From NCBI RefSeq assembly GCF_001039355.2, contig NW_019776168.1, forward strand, positions 124,001 through 188,000: a stretch of DNA of 64,000 nucleotides, written 5' to 3'. The notes beneath the pieces were generated by a model that searched no databases, had not been told where the DNA came from, and worked only from the letters and a program-made list of their open reading frames with translations. Below are positions 15,501 through 33,984 of this stretch, piece by piece; within the stretch, counting starts at the first letter, position 1, and each line of letters starts with the position of its first letter. The position numbers and the translations under genes were made by a program. Source of the DNA: Lingula anatina. Lineage: Eukaryota; Brachiopoda; Lingulata; Lingulida; Lingulidae.

Positions 15501-16420
15501 AGCGGTCAACAGTATACGCTTTTATCGATCTTAAGAGGAATCATTGTATGTACGTCTGTGGGTTTAACCCTTTGCAACCTACCTTGTTTTATGGAGACAA
15601 ATCTTCCATTATGTCCGGTCAGGGTGACCTGGGGGTGGCTGTCTTGAAGCAAGTACAGTTCGTCTTTGGAAATGGTTTTATTGCGTGCTTTCATGGTGGC
15701 AAACGACCCCACATTTGTAAGATACCGCCCCGTTGAATCTTTGAAGGCAATGCCCGAGTGCTGCCCAGACTTCATCTCCAGGGTGTAAAGGGTGTCAGCG
15801 CTGAGTTCTCCAACCAAGCGTCCCTCTCGGTGCAAATAGCGGTTGTCGCAGGTTTTCACGGCGTACCGATTGTCGCGGAACTCGATGGTGATGAGCGCGT
15901 CCTGGCCCCAAGGAATCACTTCATCGCAATGGATCTCCTCGGCCTCGGCGTTAAGCCGGGCATAGCGGTTGCGATTGACGTTCATAAGGTTGACCTGCGG
16001 GTGGATTGCGAGGTGGACTGTCCACCATTCTTTGTCCGTGGGAGATTTCTCGTAACAACGGAGCTGATCTTCCGAGCCACCGAAATAATAGCCGTGTTTT
16101 GCGTTTTTGAAAGCCCAGCACCCAGACCCATCCTGTGCGTATTCGATAATAAATTGTTCGTCTTCCCCAGGTTCTTCAGATTCCCCTTTCACATTGCCAT
16201 TTTTGTCACCGGACAGGTATCTTCCCAGATGACTTCGTATGTATACTACATCTGCTCTCTTGTCTTGCTCGATGGTCCACACCTGTTTTTTCTTTAAACT
16301 CGTCCCAGAGGCGTTTATTTTACATCCAAAACTCTCAGCCGTCAGATATTTTTTGTCTCTGTTTAATAAACCAACCTTCATATTCATGGTATCGTGTCCA
16401 CTTACTCCGTTCATCGCCAT
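6568..16420 (-). CDS. FSCN: Fascin, actin-bundling protein (4 coding exons)
   Basis: Fascin cross-links actin filaments into the tight parallel bundles of filopodia and microspikes. Coding exons, read right to left, are 15583-16420, 11573-11729, 8914-9212 and 6568-6773. All junctions are GT/AG, the phases match, and the product is 499 aa (human fascin-1 has 493). The four beta-trefoil repeats are recognisable throughout, including RSHLGRYL, YYFGGSEDQL, HPQVNLMNVNRNRYA, NRPILVLKGQYGFVGF and the family C-terminus LWEY. The motif SLKKKQVW holds a serine (S41) aligned with the regulated Ser39 of human fascin. The start ATG has A at -3 and G at +4. Long introns of 2.1 to 3.9 kb follow one large 838-bp first coding exon. 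Nothing looks broken. The vertebrate paralogue (FSCN1, 2 or 3) cannot be assigned, and an invertebrate would be expected to have a single pro-orthologue. Confidence 0.97.
8835..8845. repeat. Poly-G run in fascin intron 3
   Basis: An 11-base G run just beyond the fascin exon 3 donor side. Confidence 0.85.
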
Positions 16421-21824
<5,404 letters not shown>

Positions 21825-21928
21825 TTACCTGTAATTTTATTTTCCTCAACTTTTTTGTTAAATGTCAAAATGAATGATGAATGAAGCCATCACTTTCTTG
21901 ATTAGATGACTGAATTTGGCATTTAAAA

Positions 21929-21934
21929 AATAAA
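21929..21934 (+). terminator. ALKBH5 proximal polyadenylation signal (AATAAA)
   Basis: A canonical hexamer about 105 bp beyond the stop codon. Confidence 0.45.
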
Positions 21935-22837
21935 GAACACTTGTGTATTTACAGTTGGTGCTTCAGTTGTAAATGTCCAAAATCCATTAACCAAGAAAGA
22001 ACCAACCTGCAATGTTTGTAGAATTTATTTTATGCCTTGGCATGACCAAAAACTTTAAACATGGTGAATGCACTTAGCATATTATTATATAGATTTAGCT
22101 TTACATAGTATGTGTTCTATCCTTTTGTTACAGAAATCTTATTTTATCTTAAAAGGTATATATTTCAGTTTGCACACCAGTTGTCAAAATGTAGATTGAT
22201 TTGATGTTCTGTTTTGCTATTTAAAATGTACAAGTCATTCTGGTGTATATGTAAAGAAAAAGAACCATATGTGTTGTGAGACAAAATGAAAATTTGAGAA
22301 AAGAAAAAAATGGCTGAATCCAGACACCATAAGTTTCAGAGTTCATAGGAAACTCTCCTTTAAGTAGCACAACAGGTGACATATCTAGCAGAATCTATCA
22401 AAATGATTGTTAAGATGTAACTTGTAACTTGTAAAAAGTGAAAGTTTACACACTCAAAAGAAAAGTTATTTGAACAAGATAAACTAGGATGAACTAAGAT
22501 ATATATAAATAGGAGTTGTTTATTGAGTTGTTTCAGATTTATATTGGAAGAAGCTGTGTTATTCTGCTTGACAATCTTCTATACCTAGTAGGATTTATTT
22601 TTCAAAAATACACAATACTGTTGTAAGTGACATAAAACATAGATATACCACAAGACATTACAGTTTTTGATTTTTGATTTTTGTTGTTAGACTTTGATTG
22701 TATGTAAATACATAAAATTGTCTTTGGATGGTTAAAACTTATCCTGCTCTTTGTATTGTTTTCTTGCGTAAACTACTCACATTGTAAGAGGTTTTAAATG
22801 GATGATGTTAATGATTCAGTGTACAAATTATAACTTG

Positions 22838-22843
22838 AATAAA
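22838..22843 (+). terminator. ALKBH5 distal polyadenylation signal (AATAAA)
   Basis: A second canonical hexamer about 1 kb beyond the stop, in the context GAATAAAGG. With the nearer hexamer it would allow a short and a long 3'UTR. Confidence 0.4.
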
Positions 22844-25800
22844 GGTTCAATGATAATTTTGAAGTACATTTGTCAAAAAATATCCCTCAACCTTGACACG
22901 TTGTCTAAGTTACCTCTATGATTGTACAATAATGGAAATAATTTATAGCACATTATGCAACTCCAGCTTTGAGGAAAATGGAGATATTACATGGCACTTT
23001 TGTCAGTAAGTTAAAGGTATTATAATCAAGTTTTTTGTGTCCAATCTAATTTTCTTCAAGAAACGCTCATTTCTCCTTCTCACAAACCATTCCTCAACTG
23101 CAGACCTTAGAGACTTCGCAGACTTACTAGTAGCTGTTCCTGATCTCAAATCTCTGGTTTGCTGATTGTGAATGCTAAATAAACTACTCAAACTGCGATA
23201 CCTTATAATTGTTGGTTGGGAGCACTGCAATCAAATCAGGAACCATTAATCCACTTAGTAATACCTACTTGTTTGCTACATTCCATAAGCGCTTTTAAAT
23301 CTTCAAGCGACGTAACACACCTTCATATCATATACCCTGTATTTTTCTTTTAGTATTTTCTGCTGCTCAAAATAGGAAAAGAAACAATAATTATCTTACC
23401 ATGCTGTTGGAAAATCCGCCACTACCTCGCACTCAGGTATCAGCTCCTGTGTACCTCCAGCAAAAAATGACCAGCCTACTCGACTTCCTACTTCTGGCAC
23501 AATCAGAACGTCTGTAGCCCTCTATTGTTCATGCTCTTTTATGTGATGCTTGCAACCACAAATTTTAAGTTCGCGCCATAATATGGTGGTGATATCGCAG
23601 TTTGAGTTATTAATTTGGCTTTGGCAAACACTAATCCGAGGCTAAAGATCGCAAACGGCGATGTCCTGAACATGCTTTTGACCTGAAGTGGCATTTGGCA
23701 GAAAACAAATCTTACTAACAAAACAATATTTGCAAAGAAATCAAAAGGGGCAACTTCACTTGGATTGCGATGTGTCCCACGAACGATAGTGGATGTCCAC
23801 CGAAATCTTGTCAAAATTGGTGGAAATTATCGCAGCCACTGATTCAACATTTAAAAAAATCAAATTGCGCTAGATGAGATGAAAGTGTCTGTTGCAGTGA
23901 GGAAGAAAAGAATTGTGTTTGGTGAGAAGCACTGCCAGATAAACACAATCACCTCCGTACCTGCGGAGTTTCTAGCACCCAAGCTGGTTCTAACGACGCA
24001 TTTATAAAAAATATTCTTCATCTATTCATGAATGCAAAAGTAAATGATTAGATTTGTATTTGCAAAAAAAAAAAAGTAAACAAAAAATGGTTTGCTTTAA
24101 AAAGAGATCTTGTTCGAAATTGTTTCCAAATCTAAGTATCATTTTTAAAATATTTTGTTTAATACGTAGGCAACCAAAAACAAAGCATTTCATAAACAAC
24201 ATTTAAGTCATATCCAACAGGTGGGTTTATTATCAAATATAGTATCAACAATAATTCCAGTCTTACATAAAATTAATTTTGAATAATATACAATAAGAAG
24301 TCATCTTCAAATCAAGTCAAAATCTAACCAGTGATATGAACAGAGCATAGACCGGTGTAATTGTAAGATAAGAGCAAATCTTTTATTCATAAAACAAACA
24401 AATAACAACAACACAGAAAATATGTCCTAGAGGGTGCAGTGCCAAGTGTATAGCTCCTTTTTATGGGAGTTAAGAAGTATTCAGGAAGAACGGTGGCAGT
24501 GAAAACCAGCATCGCCCTAGTTTTTCCTTTGAATAGTTTCTAACCGTGTTAAATAAAGAAATTAGTGTAAACATCCGCGCATACACGCGTATCAGGGCGT
24601 CAGATTATTTTATGAGGTTCTGTAAGAGTGTATTTCGTCAGAAAATACAAATAAAACTTCCAAGGAAACTATACACCGAACACTTAACAGCGAAACTTCA
24701 TTAAAGGTACAATACACGGACACATTATCCGTGGCTGGAAACAAATATTTTCCCCCACTTTGTTTTGGTTCTGGTTATTTTCAAATATTTCAATTAGTTG
24801 TAATGTGAACTTAGGTGAATTCGTTAGCAACGAAGAATACCTTTTTAATAAAGGCGCTATTTATAGTCTTTACAATATTAAAATATTTTACAACATAAGA
24901 GTAAAATGCATTTTTTGCGGGAGGTAGGCAATCATGTACCGTAAAATAGAAAAAAGTGAGATTTATGTGCAGACATACACACGAAAACAAGCTTAGTGGT
25001 GTTGCTATTTCACATTCCAGCCCTTCTGATTTAAACACACTTATTATATGTACTGAATGTAATTTTTCTGCTGTTCATAAACATCTTAATAATATCTTGT
25101 GTCATAACAGTTAGTTACTCGGTCTCGTATAAGGCTCTAATAAATAAGTATTTAAGTGAACATCTATATACAAGACAGTTTGACATGGTATCGTGCAGAC
25201 AACGACGGGTTATACCGTAATTTTAGCATCCGAGATACGGAATCAGCCGAGTTATTCCGAAAGGCACGACATGCCACAATGCCACATCAACTATGCCAGA
25301 TTTCGCATGATTTTTGAGACTATGCCAGATAGTCAGGGTGAGGTAGTTTATCCTTAATAATAATAATAATAATAAAGATTATGATGATAATGAGCAAGTT
25401 ACTCTTAGAGAAATAATCCATGTAACCTGACTTTTCCCCTGCAAGAAATGTTCGAGTGAAGGTAATGCGACCAGGGTTCCAGAATAGAATTATCTACAGA
25501 TGTGAGACATTAAACACTGTCCTATTCTTTTCCTCGGCAATTTGTAAAACCTTGCACCGGAAATGTATATTAGTTAACTTACATTCCTATTTTAGTAAAG
25601 TTAAATTTTTAGGACCAAAAAAGGGGCATAAACAGATCAAATACAGACGAACCGACGTGCAAGCTGCACGTATTCAATTCCCCCTTTTTTCAATGTATTG
25701 ATAAACACACAATTTACGTTACTTTTTCGACAGGCAGTGATTTTTCTGTGTGGGACGCGGAGCAGATCTTACCAAGTTTACGGTCACATTTACCGTCCAT

Positions 25801-26044
25801 TACTGATGTCTTGGACTGATAGGCACTTATAAGCACTTAAAACAAAAGACAAGGTGTCTAGACCGCACTTTCCTGACCACACAGTTCCTGAAAGTTTCAA
25901 CCTTCCAGGGCACATTGCTCGGCCTTTCAAACTGCATATTGGCTGCCGATTTAAATATCCATCGAGAGGTAGACCTGCGCTCGAAATAATACCCGTCTTC
26001 GTTGCATATGATTACTTAAATGCTGACTTTGGCCGTGGTTTCTG

Positions 26045-29000
26045 CTATCTGCACGCACACGACTCCACTGACATTCCTGGGTAATTTTTTAGCACTACGT
26101 TTCGCTGCTCGTCGTAGTAAAGGAGCGTCACTGAGGACAGAGAGTTGGGCACGCAGCAAGGCGCCGGAACCTGGTTCTGGAGGCCTACAGCATGCACGAT
26201 ACTCTGAATAGCGGCATGGTTTGTCGGTCTTGTCCCCTGGAATTACAAGTAAAAATAATTGTAAATGAACGATTTCGATGATTTTGTATGATAAAAGCGC
26301 GGCGACGACTATTCTATGAAAAAAATTTATATTATTTTGAAAAAGAGAAGAACGTAAGAATTCGATTTATTGTGTTGGCGCTCGAACGGATATAGCATAA
26401 AGAGTTATTCGTAGCTTAAATAATATCAGGGTTGGTTGCCGCTTGTTCTTGAAATGGATTTTTCTTTTCTTCAATGGAAAATTGGCTTTAACACTGTCGT
26501 CTTCGAACTGAAAACTGTTTAAGAAAGAGGCAACTACATGAAACACAAATCAAGTTTATCGCGTTGGGTGAACATATCCCGGAAGCTGGATATAATGTTA
26601 ATCAATACACGCCAAGAACATATTTATCCCCAGAATTGCACTAGTTTAACTTCATTTTATACAATGAATACACTATGAAAATGTATCCACCACGCCTTTA
26701 GTCAGGAAAGCATTCATCAGGTGGCGTGTGGGAGCAAACCTATCACAAATGCCTTGTAAGCGCCAGGTGTTCAACGAGATTTAAGAATAAGAAATGTGGG
26801 AAACACATACTGTACTTTGTTAAGGCAATGAAAATACTACGCACATGGCCATAAACGAGAAATGCATTTCTATTCGAGGTATTTTCTTCCCGTAACACTT
26901 TCAAGAAATAATAAGGATTTTTTTCCTTAGGAAAAGTAAACAATGCTTTTTCTGTCCATTCTGTTTTACTCACGAAAAAAATATTTTCCTGTTGGCAAGC
27001 ATATCTAACAGCTTCCTCTAATAATATAAACATTTACAGAATTTAAAGAGAATCCTGTTATTTTTCACCATAATTCCTTTTCGAGCTTTTAAGGGGGATA
27101 ATAAGGGGTATAAAACAGGGTTCTGTACATCGAGCCTGGTTTCGGCGAGATATCCATCCACCTGTTGCCAAGTATGCCATTTCAAAGGCTATTTTAAAAG
27201 GAGATGAATGTGGAAGATCTACAGTACATTACTTATCCATCTTTTTGGAGGAAGCAATTTGTCACGACTGCGATAACTCAAATTCATATTACCATATCTT
27301 ACATATGGTTAACGGCAATACGATCTAACAGGAAAGCCATTGTCTTTCCTCGATGCAAAAATTTTTAAGGTCAGCGAAAAAAAATGAGTTAAAATTAATG
27401 GCATGAGTCGCTGAACATTCCAGGGGAGATCTAATACAAAGCATGTTCACCCGTATTAGTGTGCAGACATTTGGAAACCGACTAAAAGTGACACTCACAT
27501 TTAGCAACAGGCCAACAATGAAAAACACGACAGATTGAAAGGGCTTGGTTTCATTTGTGATGGCTATCTAAGTGTTGTTTATTTGTGACGGTTGGCTGAA
27601 TGGCCACGTCGGGTTCAGTACTGATACCACATTGTGGGCTGTCAACTTTCAACTTCGGGTGACACAAAACTGACGACAGGGGGTGCATTTTGCAGTTTGT
27701 GATTTCCAATGACATCCATTAAGATTGATTACCGCTATCAAATCCGCATCATTATGAAAAGAATGTGCGCATCCCGCCCCGTTGAAACTCTAGTCTCCCC
27801 ATTCAATGAGGGCCATTTAGTTCAAAACGCGGGCCTCTTTACCAGCTTGTCTTTTCCATTAGTTGAGATTTCATGCTTATTGCCACACTAAATGAAAAGA
27901 TGTTTTATTATGGCAGTACGGAAAAATACGTCTTCGGCACTGTCGCCGTTACGTTTAGTGAGAGAGAAAGAAAAAATTGCACAAATTATGCCTACCGTTC
28001 CTAATGGAAATACGCATTCCCCTGAGCAATAATGGGCGCCAAATGATTTTGGAGCAATAATCCACTGATCCCAGCCAATATCTGCAAAGTCTACAATTAA
28101 CTTTCTACGTCCACAAGATCGACTTTGTTCCAAGTTGTCTTTAACGTCACTTTCGCTTGCTTTGTTCTCGTCCTGAGATATGCCGTCGTCTTTAGCACTC
28201 CACTTTCGCGGCAACAGACGTTGCTTTCTCTGTCTCTGTTTCTTCCGGTGCTTTTTTTGATTGCGTCTTTTGTTTTTGTACCATTCTGGTGATGGTAATA
28301 ACTGAAGATGAGAGAGTTTTTGAAGTGTTTTAGTCCTTCTCTGGATCATGTTTGGATGCGATTCAGGAATACTGTTAATCCTGGGACTAGGGGTGCTTGG
28401 CTCCAGGTCAAGATGCTCAGGAATTTCATTGTCAAATATTGAACGCCGATTGCGTTCTGAGTAAAGTTTGTGATTTGTCACCTCCTCCTGGATGGCCTCG
28501 TTTTTATTTTTGTCTAAATATTTTAAGTCGTCTGGATGCAATCTAGTAGTGATGTGATCTAATGAAATATTCTGATTCTCGTTCGAAAATACCACCAAAA
28601 ATGGTGCGTCGTGTTTATGGACGAACTTGTGCAATTTTATCGTCCTTTTTCGCCCATCGTACCTTGTGGTGGTGAACGTCACAGCCAGAAGATGAGGCTG
28701 CGGCCTTCGTGTTGCTAGGCAACTCCTGGTTGCCTCGGTTACATCATGGACCTGCCATCGCGCCCGACTCCGAGGAGGGATATCAATCTTTGCCATTTCG
28801 CTCATGTACTGTGGCGCCACCTCGTACACAACCATCTGAAGATCTGCCAAGTCCCTCAGTTTTTTCTTAAACATGTGAATATGGGCGCCGAAGACTCTCT
28901 CCGACGGTTTGACGGAACTGAGATTAAACATCAGCATTTTTTCTCCGTTCACCGTGCCTGTAGAAAAAAGAATAATAATAACTTTATAATTGCGAGGAAT

Positions 29001-31280
29001 GATAAGCATTTGTTGATAGGCATGCCGTAAGTTAATGGTGGGGATTAACAATATTGACAGTTTCCTGGCTACTCATACATTATACTAATCCAAGCACTGA
29101 GTGGCATCATAATTCGTTTACAAGTGGAGTTCTAATTAAGCAAGTTAAGCACAATCTGCTTGTCGCCTACTTGACTGCGTCCGTTAAAGACGGGAGGGAG
29201 GGGAAGGAGGCTGAACACTACCGTGAAGATTTTAATTAATATCATTTACACCAATAGCAAAGGCCTTGTTACTGTGTTATCAACCTGTCGCATGCTTCGA
29301 AGCTTGGTTTCACCACATAGTATAATTAATTTTCCGTATTACATTCGGCATAATTCAGGTCATTTAGGGGTCGTGAGGAATGTAAATGACACTTAAAGAG
29401 AAGCATGTAGACGGCGTTTTCTCGGCTGCCCACATATCAAAAGACGAGGGTAAGAGATTAAAAGGTAACGCCCCATCTCAAACACGCGTGCCACAACTTC
29501 ATTTGTTGATCTTTGTTATTTGACGTCTCCTTATAATGAATGGCAGTATTTCACCCAGAGGTGACAATACCATTCAGGTGTCAAAAGGGCCTCTTTGTTC
29601 CGGTAGCATTTATTTGGATGTCCCTATTTTAATCTGTTGTAAACTGCTTTCTTAATCAGGAACTTTGTAAAAACGGTACTTTGTAGAAACGGCACTTTAA
29701 GGTCCAATACTGTTATAAGTAGAATGTGGATATAAATATTAAACAAGTTTAAGTCTTGCCAGATCAACGTAATACAGTCCTTCGACTCTTTACAATGACA
29801 TGCATAAATTTGGAACATATGGTCTTCAAGTGGATGTTGTTTAGTGGGAAGTCAAACGATAAGAGTAGTAAAAAGTGGGCAGCGGAGAGCAACAGAGGCT
29901 AAGTGCCCGCCATGTTGTGGTTCTTATGCCTATTAAGTGGCCATCAATCCCCGTTTCTGTTTTATGTTTTGAGATCTGTTTACGCGGAAGAGTAAACACT
30001 AGAATTTCTCTCCATGCTGCAAACCACTTCCAAGAGAATACTCTGTGCTCAATCACCTACGTATGTTTATATATATATATCGATCCCTGAACAGCGAATC
30101 AAAGCGACCCGTAAAATCGAAGATCGGCATGCCGCGACGGCCGTGCGCCCTTTCCCAAAAGCGTTTTGGATAAATGCGATAGCATTCTTAGGATGGTGGG
30201 GAGACTTAGGTAAATTAACCACTCCCATTTATTCCGCTGTTCCCTCCCTCCCTCCATGAGGAATCAACGTTCATAACTTTTTCAGTCTAGTTGGGGATTG
30301 CTCATATTCTTTTTCACCGATGGCACCAGGCTGGCATTGAAATTCAAGAAATCAATTCTATTATTACGCTAAATGGACATGGCAGTAAAACCTTAATTTG
30401 ATAGTTTTGGGATTAGACTTGAAATTACGGTGATTATTTCAGTTATCAACGTCATTATCATGTGATTAGGAAGTCTAACTGCTTCTAAGTATGGGAACGC
30501 GAAAAATTATCCCAACATTATATTTGGCAACTGGTATCTTCAAAGTTTTGTCTTGTACTGCCTCCGGCAGTCCTTCCTACCCTTCGTGATTCGGTTTTGG
30601 TAATACCTTAACTTCAGACTTTGAAGAAAAAAAAACTGGGCCGAGAAGTTTGTCGTTCAAGGAATGTCCGCTATCAGAAGGGTAGATCGTTGCTTTATCA
30701 GGCTGAGTTTTATCAGGCGCACCAGGTGGTTGAGGAAATGATGTATGCCTCTTGAAGAAATAGCGCGAACGCCAAAGGTTACAGTAACATATAAGATTAT
30801 TGTATAACACCTTTAAAATATGGCATTCTGTGGAATCATTCCTGGCAGTCAAGCCGCATAACATGCTCATACATACAAGGTAGTATAACAGAGAAAAGGT
30901 TAAACAACAACGCAGCTAAACAACAAGAAGAGAGAAAAAAAACGCTATCGGCCTTGGTTCACGTACTCACCAATTTCTGGATGAAGACACCTTACAGTGT
31001 TCCCTCTCTGCTTTCCCCTCCGAACTCGTCCATATTTAAACTGCTCATATAGATCTAACATAAACTTGGGTGGTTCGTCTTTTCCCTTAGGCTCCGGTAA
31101 TAACTGCTTGTCCTTTGTAAAGTCTTTAAAATCCAACAAATGTTGAACAGCTTTATGCAGTAGAATGTTTCTTCTGTCCATCCACTGGTGATCCGCGTAA
31201 ATCCGGTGAACAGAAAAGAAAACCGCGAATAGAATCACAACACTCTGTAGAGGTTGAACTGTCAAAAAAGGCATGTGCAT
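26045..31280 (-). CDS. BMP3: BMP3/GDF10-like TGF-beta ligand precursor (3 coding exons)
   Basis: A secreted TGF-beta superfamily ligand. Coding exons, right to left, are 30971-31280, 27996-28957 and 26045-26236, with GT/AG junctions in phases 1 and 0, giving 487 aa (human BMP3 has 472). The first exon has a signal peptide with hydrophobic core [10 protein letters not shown]. The propeptide ends in a strongly basic stretch with furin-type sites such as RQRKQR. The mature domain has all seven cysteines: SCGRRK, YCSGEC, PCCVP and the terminal CACR. The sequences [18 protein letters not shown] and [13 protein letters not shown] are diagnostic of BMP3/GDF10 rather than BMP2/4 or BMP5-8. The final exon is missed if only long open frames are read, because it is just 64 codons. 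The start is ATG at 31280 or the second ATG at 31274. A splice acceptor at 31289/31290 implies an upstream untranslated exon. Orthology to the BMP3/GDF10 pair as a whole is likelier than to either paralogue alone. Confidence 0.95.
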
Positions 31281-32235
31281 CTTCGGTCTCTGTGTTAAAT
31301 AAACTGATGTGGTTACATCCAATGTAAAACTGACACCAAGCGTGCACACCACGGTTTTCCTGGCCAACGAAAAGTTGAGAGCAATCTTCCGCGTGTGCGT
31401 CGCATTTCAGTTCGTCGGTCGGTCAGTCAGTCAGTCGCTGTCACTGCCGTTGTTGGGAGCGTATGGTAAGTTCCCCGTGGCTTGTCGCCAGTGATTTACA
31501 ACCACCCCCGTGTCATTGACTTCATTGCTTTCGGTCACGATAACTGCGACAGCAACGCGAGTGAGCGAGTTACGTTGAAAGCGTCCCTGACGGCGTTCTC
31601 GGATAAAACGTGCGCGTACTACTATAATACCCCCTTCTTCAATAAAACTCACTGGCTGTGTATGCCTGTATTCCCAGAGAGAGGGGGATTCTGATTCTTT
31701 GCGCGTGTGCGTTCCTTGAGATGACTTGGTTATGAATGGGGTTTGCTTACGTTTCAAGGACCACTTATAAGAGCTAGCCAATCATATGGGCTGTCTCCAG
31801 TGGGGCCTGCTATGCTTCAGATCCCACTTTGTAGCGGCTGAGCAAACTGGCTCCGAGAGTCTGCCGCGATGAAGATATTACGTGTAATCAATCCCAGCCA
31901 ACGGAGCCGTCCCCATTGTCTATGAAATAAACGCCCCGGAGCGACACAAGGAGTATGCCGCCATCCACACCCCCGTTTAATACGACGGCTTCTGATGAGG
32001 AAGACTAATTATAAAACACGCGCTTTATAGGAAACAATTAAATGCAACATGAAAAACATAAAAACAGGGCAAGTATGGAAATTAAAACGCGTAACGATAA
32101 ATGCAAATTCCGTTAGCAAGATATGAGACTGATAAGGCGGTGTTTCCGCAAGGCCAGGTCGTTTCATTACAGCACAAGCGCTACGGTGCACTGACATGTC
32201 AACTACACCCAAGGGTGTGACAAGCTTCTACTCAC

Positions 32236-32348
32236 CTGAAACGAAATTGTCACACCTTTCGTCGCGGTGACCGGTGTCCACATCGCACTCACACGGATAC
32301 ATACACGATGGCAATGTGATGAGGAGACTGATGTCTTGTTCGGACACC
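32236..32348 (-). other. Possible upstream exon of the BMP3-like gene
   Basis: On the minus strand a 113-base segment lies between a usable acceptor (TTTAG) and a strong donor (CAG/GTGAGT). It sits about 1 kb upstream of the acceptor (31289/31290) in front of the BMP3-like start. It could be a 5'UTR exon of that gene. One frame reads a short Cys-rich peptide (CMYPCECDVDTGH), but that frame does not continue into the BMP frame. Confidence 0.3.
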
Positions 32349-33740
32349 CTAAACATTTGATCGTCGCTTGTATCTTTACTCTTTATAAGTCTGCATCACA
32401 TTCTTCTTAACACCGTAACAAGATACATGTATATAAAGTTCTAAAAATATACGGAGAAAAAATAAATTTATCAGATTGAACTAAAAAGGTGGTTGTGCCA
32501 AGATACTGATACCAGCTTGATAATTTAAGAACGTGAAAAAGAAAGAATTCCACTTGTCGACAATAAAACATTTTTCTTCGGGTTTGTATTTTTATATGAA
32601 AACAAATCCATGTATCGTTATAACGGGGCGTCTAGCGGAAATATTTAAGGTCAAAATTCCTATCCACTTGTGCGATAAGAATTATCCGCGCCGATTTCCT
32701 AAAAGAGGACAATGCCAAGTTATAAAACCATCCATAAAAAATTTAGATTTTAAAATCCTTCGAGTCAACGTTAATTCGAATTACTTTCCTTCCAGTAAAA
32801 CGTCATGTCATGTCTTGGCTGATATGTTTACGAACTTGTGCGTGTGCGTTGGTTTGGAATCAAGTGTCACCCAAACATTTTTCCCTTTCTTTGTCCGCCA
32901 TTTAATCTACAATTCCTGTCAAAGTTCAGGCCCGGCATTGAGACTGAACCCCGCAGTATACTTGTTAGAGAAAAACTGGTAAATATCTCATCGTTTGTTT
33001 ATGTCGTAATTAGAAACAGTTAGAGAAATCTAAAGATAACGGGGTCAGTGCCTAGTAATTAAGAAATGATTGACAAATTTCAAAGAGGGGACAGGGAACA
33101 TCAAAGAAACATTAAAAGCTAAGTTATCTTTATATATTTGACTTGTGCTTTTTTCTAACCGTTCCTTCTTTACGGGTGGTCCGCCCTTAACTGAGAGCCC
33201 GATCTTGTTCAGGTATTGCTCTAAAGCATTATCAGTTCTGTCCATCTACCTCCTATTTAATAACACTTTCAAGAGAAATGGAAGGTCCTTCAGATCCTTC
33301 TTCTTGTTAATGGAAAGTACTAGCTGCAACGCTACCCTCATTAAAGGCTGACAATAGCTTTTCTTAGCCGCTAATCGACGCAGAATAACTCGACAAATTA
33401 TGAAAGACTGGAGAATGTCTTCTCTGATAATAGTCACATTACTCACTATATCCTGCCGTCGTTTTTGAAAACGACTTTTGATATATAGACTTCGAAGCTG
33501 TACGTTTATATCTTAATTTTTCATACTTTTATTTCATATCATTATTATTAATATTATTATTAATATTATTATTACTAGTATTATTTTCATTGAACGCGAT
33601 GTAAAAGCGTTTTCTCTGTTAACTTTATTTTATTTTATTCCATTTCTTTTTCTTTCTTTCTTTAGTTATTTGAGAAGGGCCTTTCAAAATGAAAAGCAAA
33701 TATTTACCATAATTACTTATATAAGAATGCAGCTGTAAGG

Positions 33741-33984
33741 AGTACTGACCCCCACCCCTACGATTTCTGATTTAAAAGAACGCACCAAAAACGTCTACCT
33801 GAATCATAGTTCGAAACCGTACCAAATGGCGCCATTTGCCCTCCAAAGCACCAATTTTTTTTTCGGGGCCCTCGAGCGTGCTCCGAACCTGACGCCAAGG
33901 GTTTGAGGGTTGGCTTCGCAATCCAAGGCCTGTCAATCCCTAAAAAACCGGACCCCCCCCCCCTTTAAAAATCTGGATCCGCAT
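33741..33984 (-). mobile_element. hAT-like MITE relic, copy 1
   Basis: Read on the minus strand it starts GCGGATCCAGA, runs through a long G run, then has the segment GCCATTTGGTACGGTTT, GAACTATGATTCA and CAGAAATCG. The same blocks occur in the same order in the element at 56943-57190. It has no coding capacity, so it is a non-autonomous DNA transposon remnant. Ends are approximate. Confidence 0.65.

Larger units (their letters stand above)
21825..26044. other. Non-coding region between ALKBH5 and the BMP3-like gene
   Basis: The left part is presumably ALKBH5 3'UTR, with polyadenylation hexamers noted separately. The right part faces the 3' end of the minus-strand BMP3-like gene, so the two genes converge here. 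I see no further exon. Short AAT triplet repeats occur near 25356-25375. Confidence 0.6.

Noticed and set aside
15758-16297. A 179-codon open frame on the plus strand
   Set aside because: It lies opposite the large fascin exon and is a shadow of it; fascin is unmistakable on the minus strand.
31281-31367. An extended N-terminus for the BMP3-like protein
   Set aside because: The extension would start on TTG, not ATG, and a good splice acceptor lies between it and the ATG at 31280.
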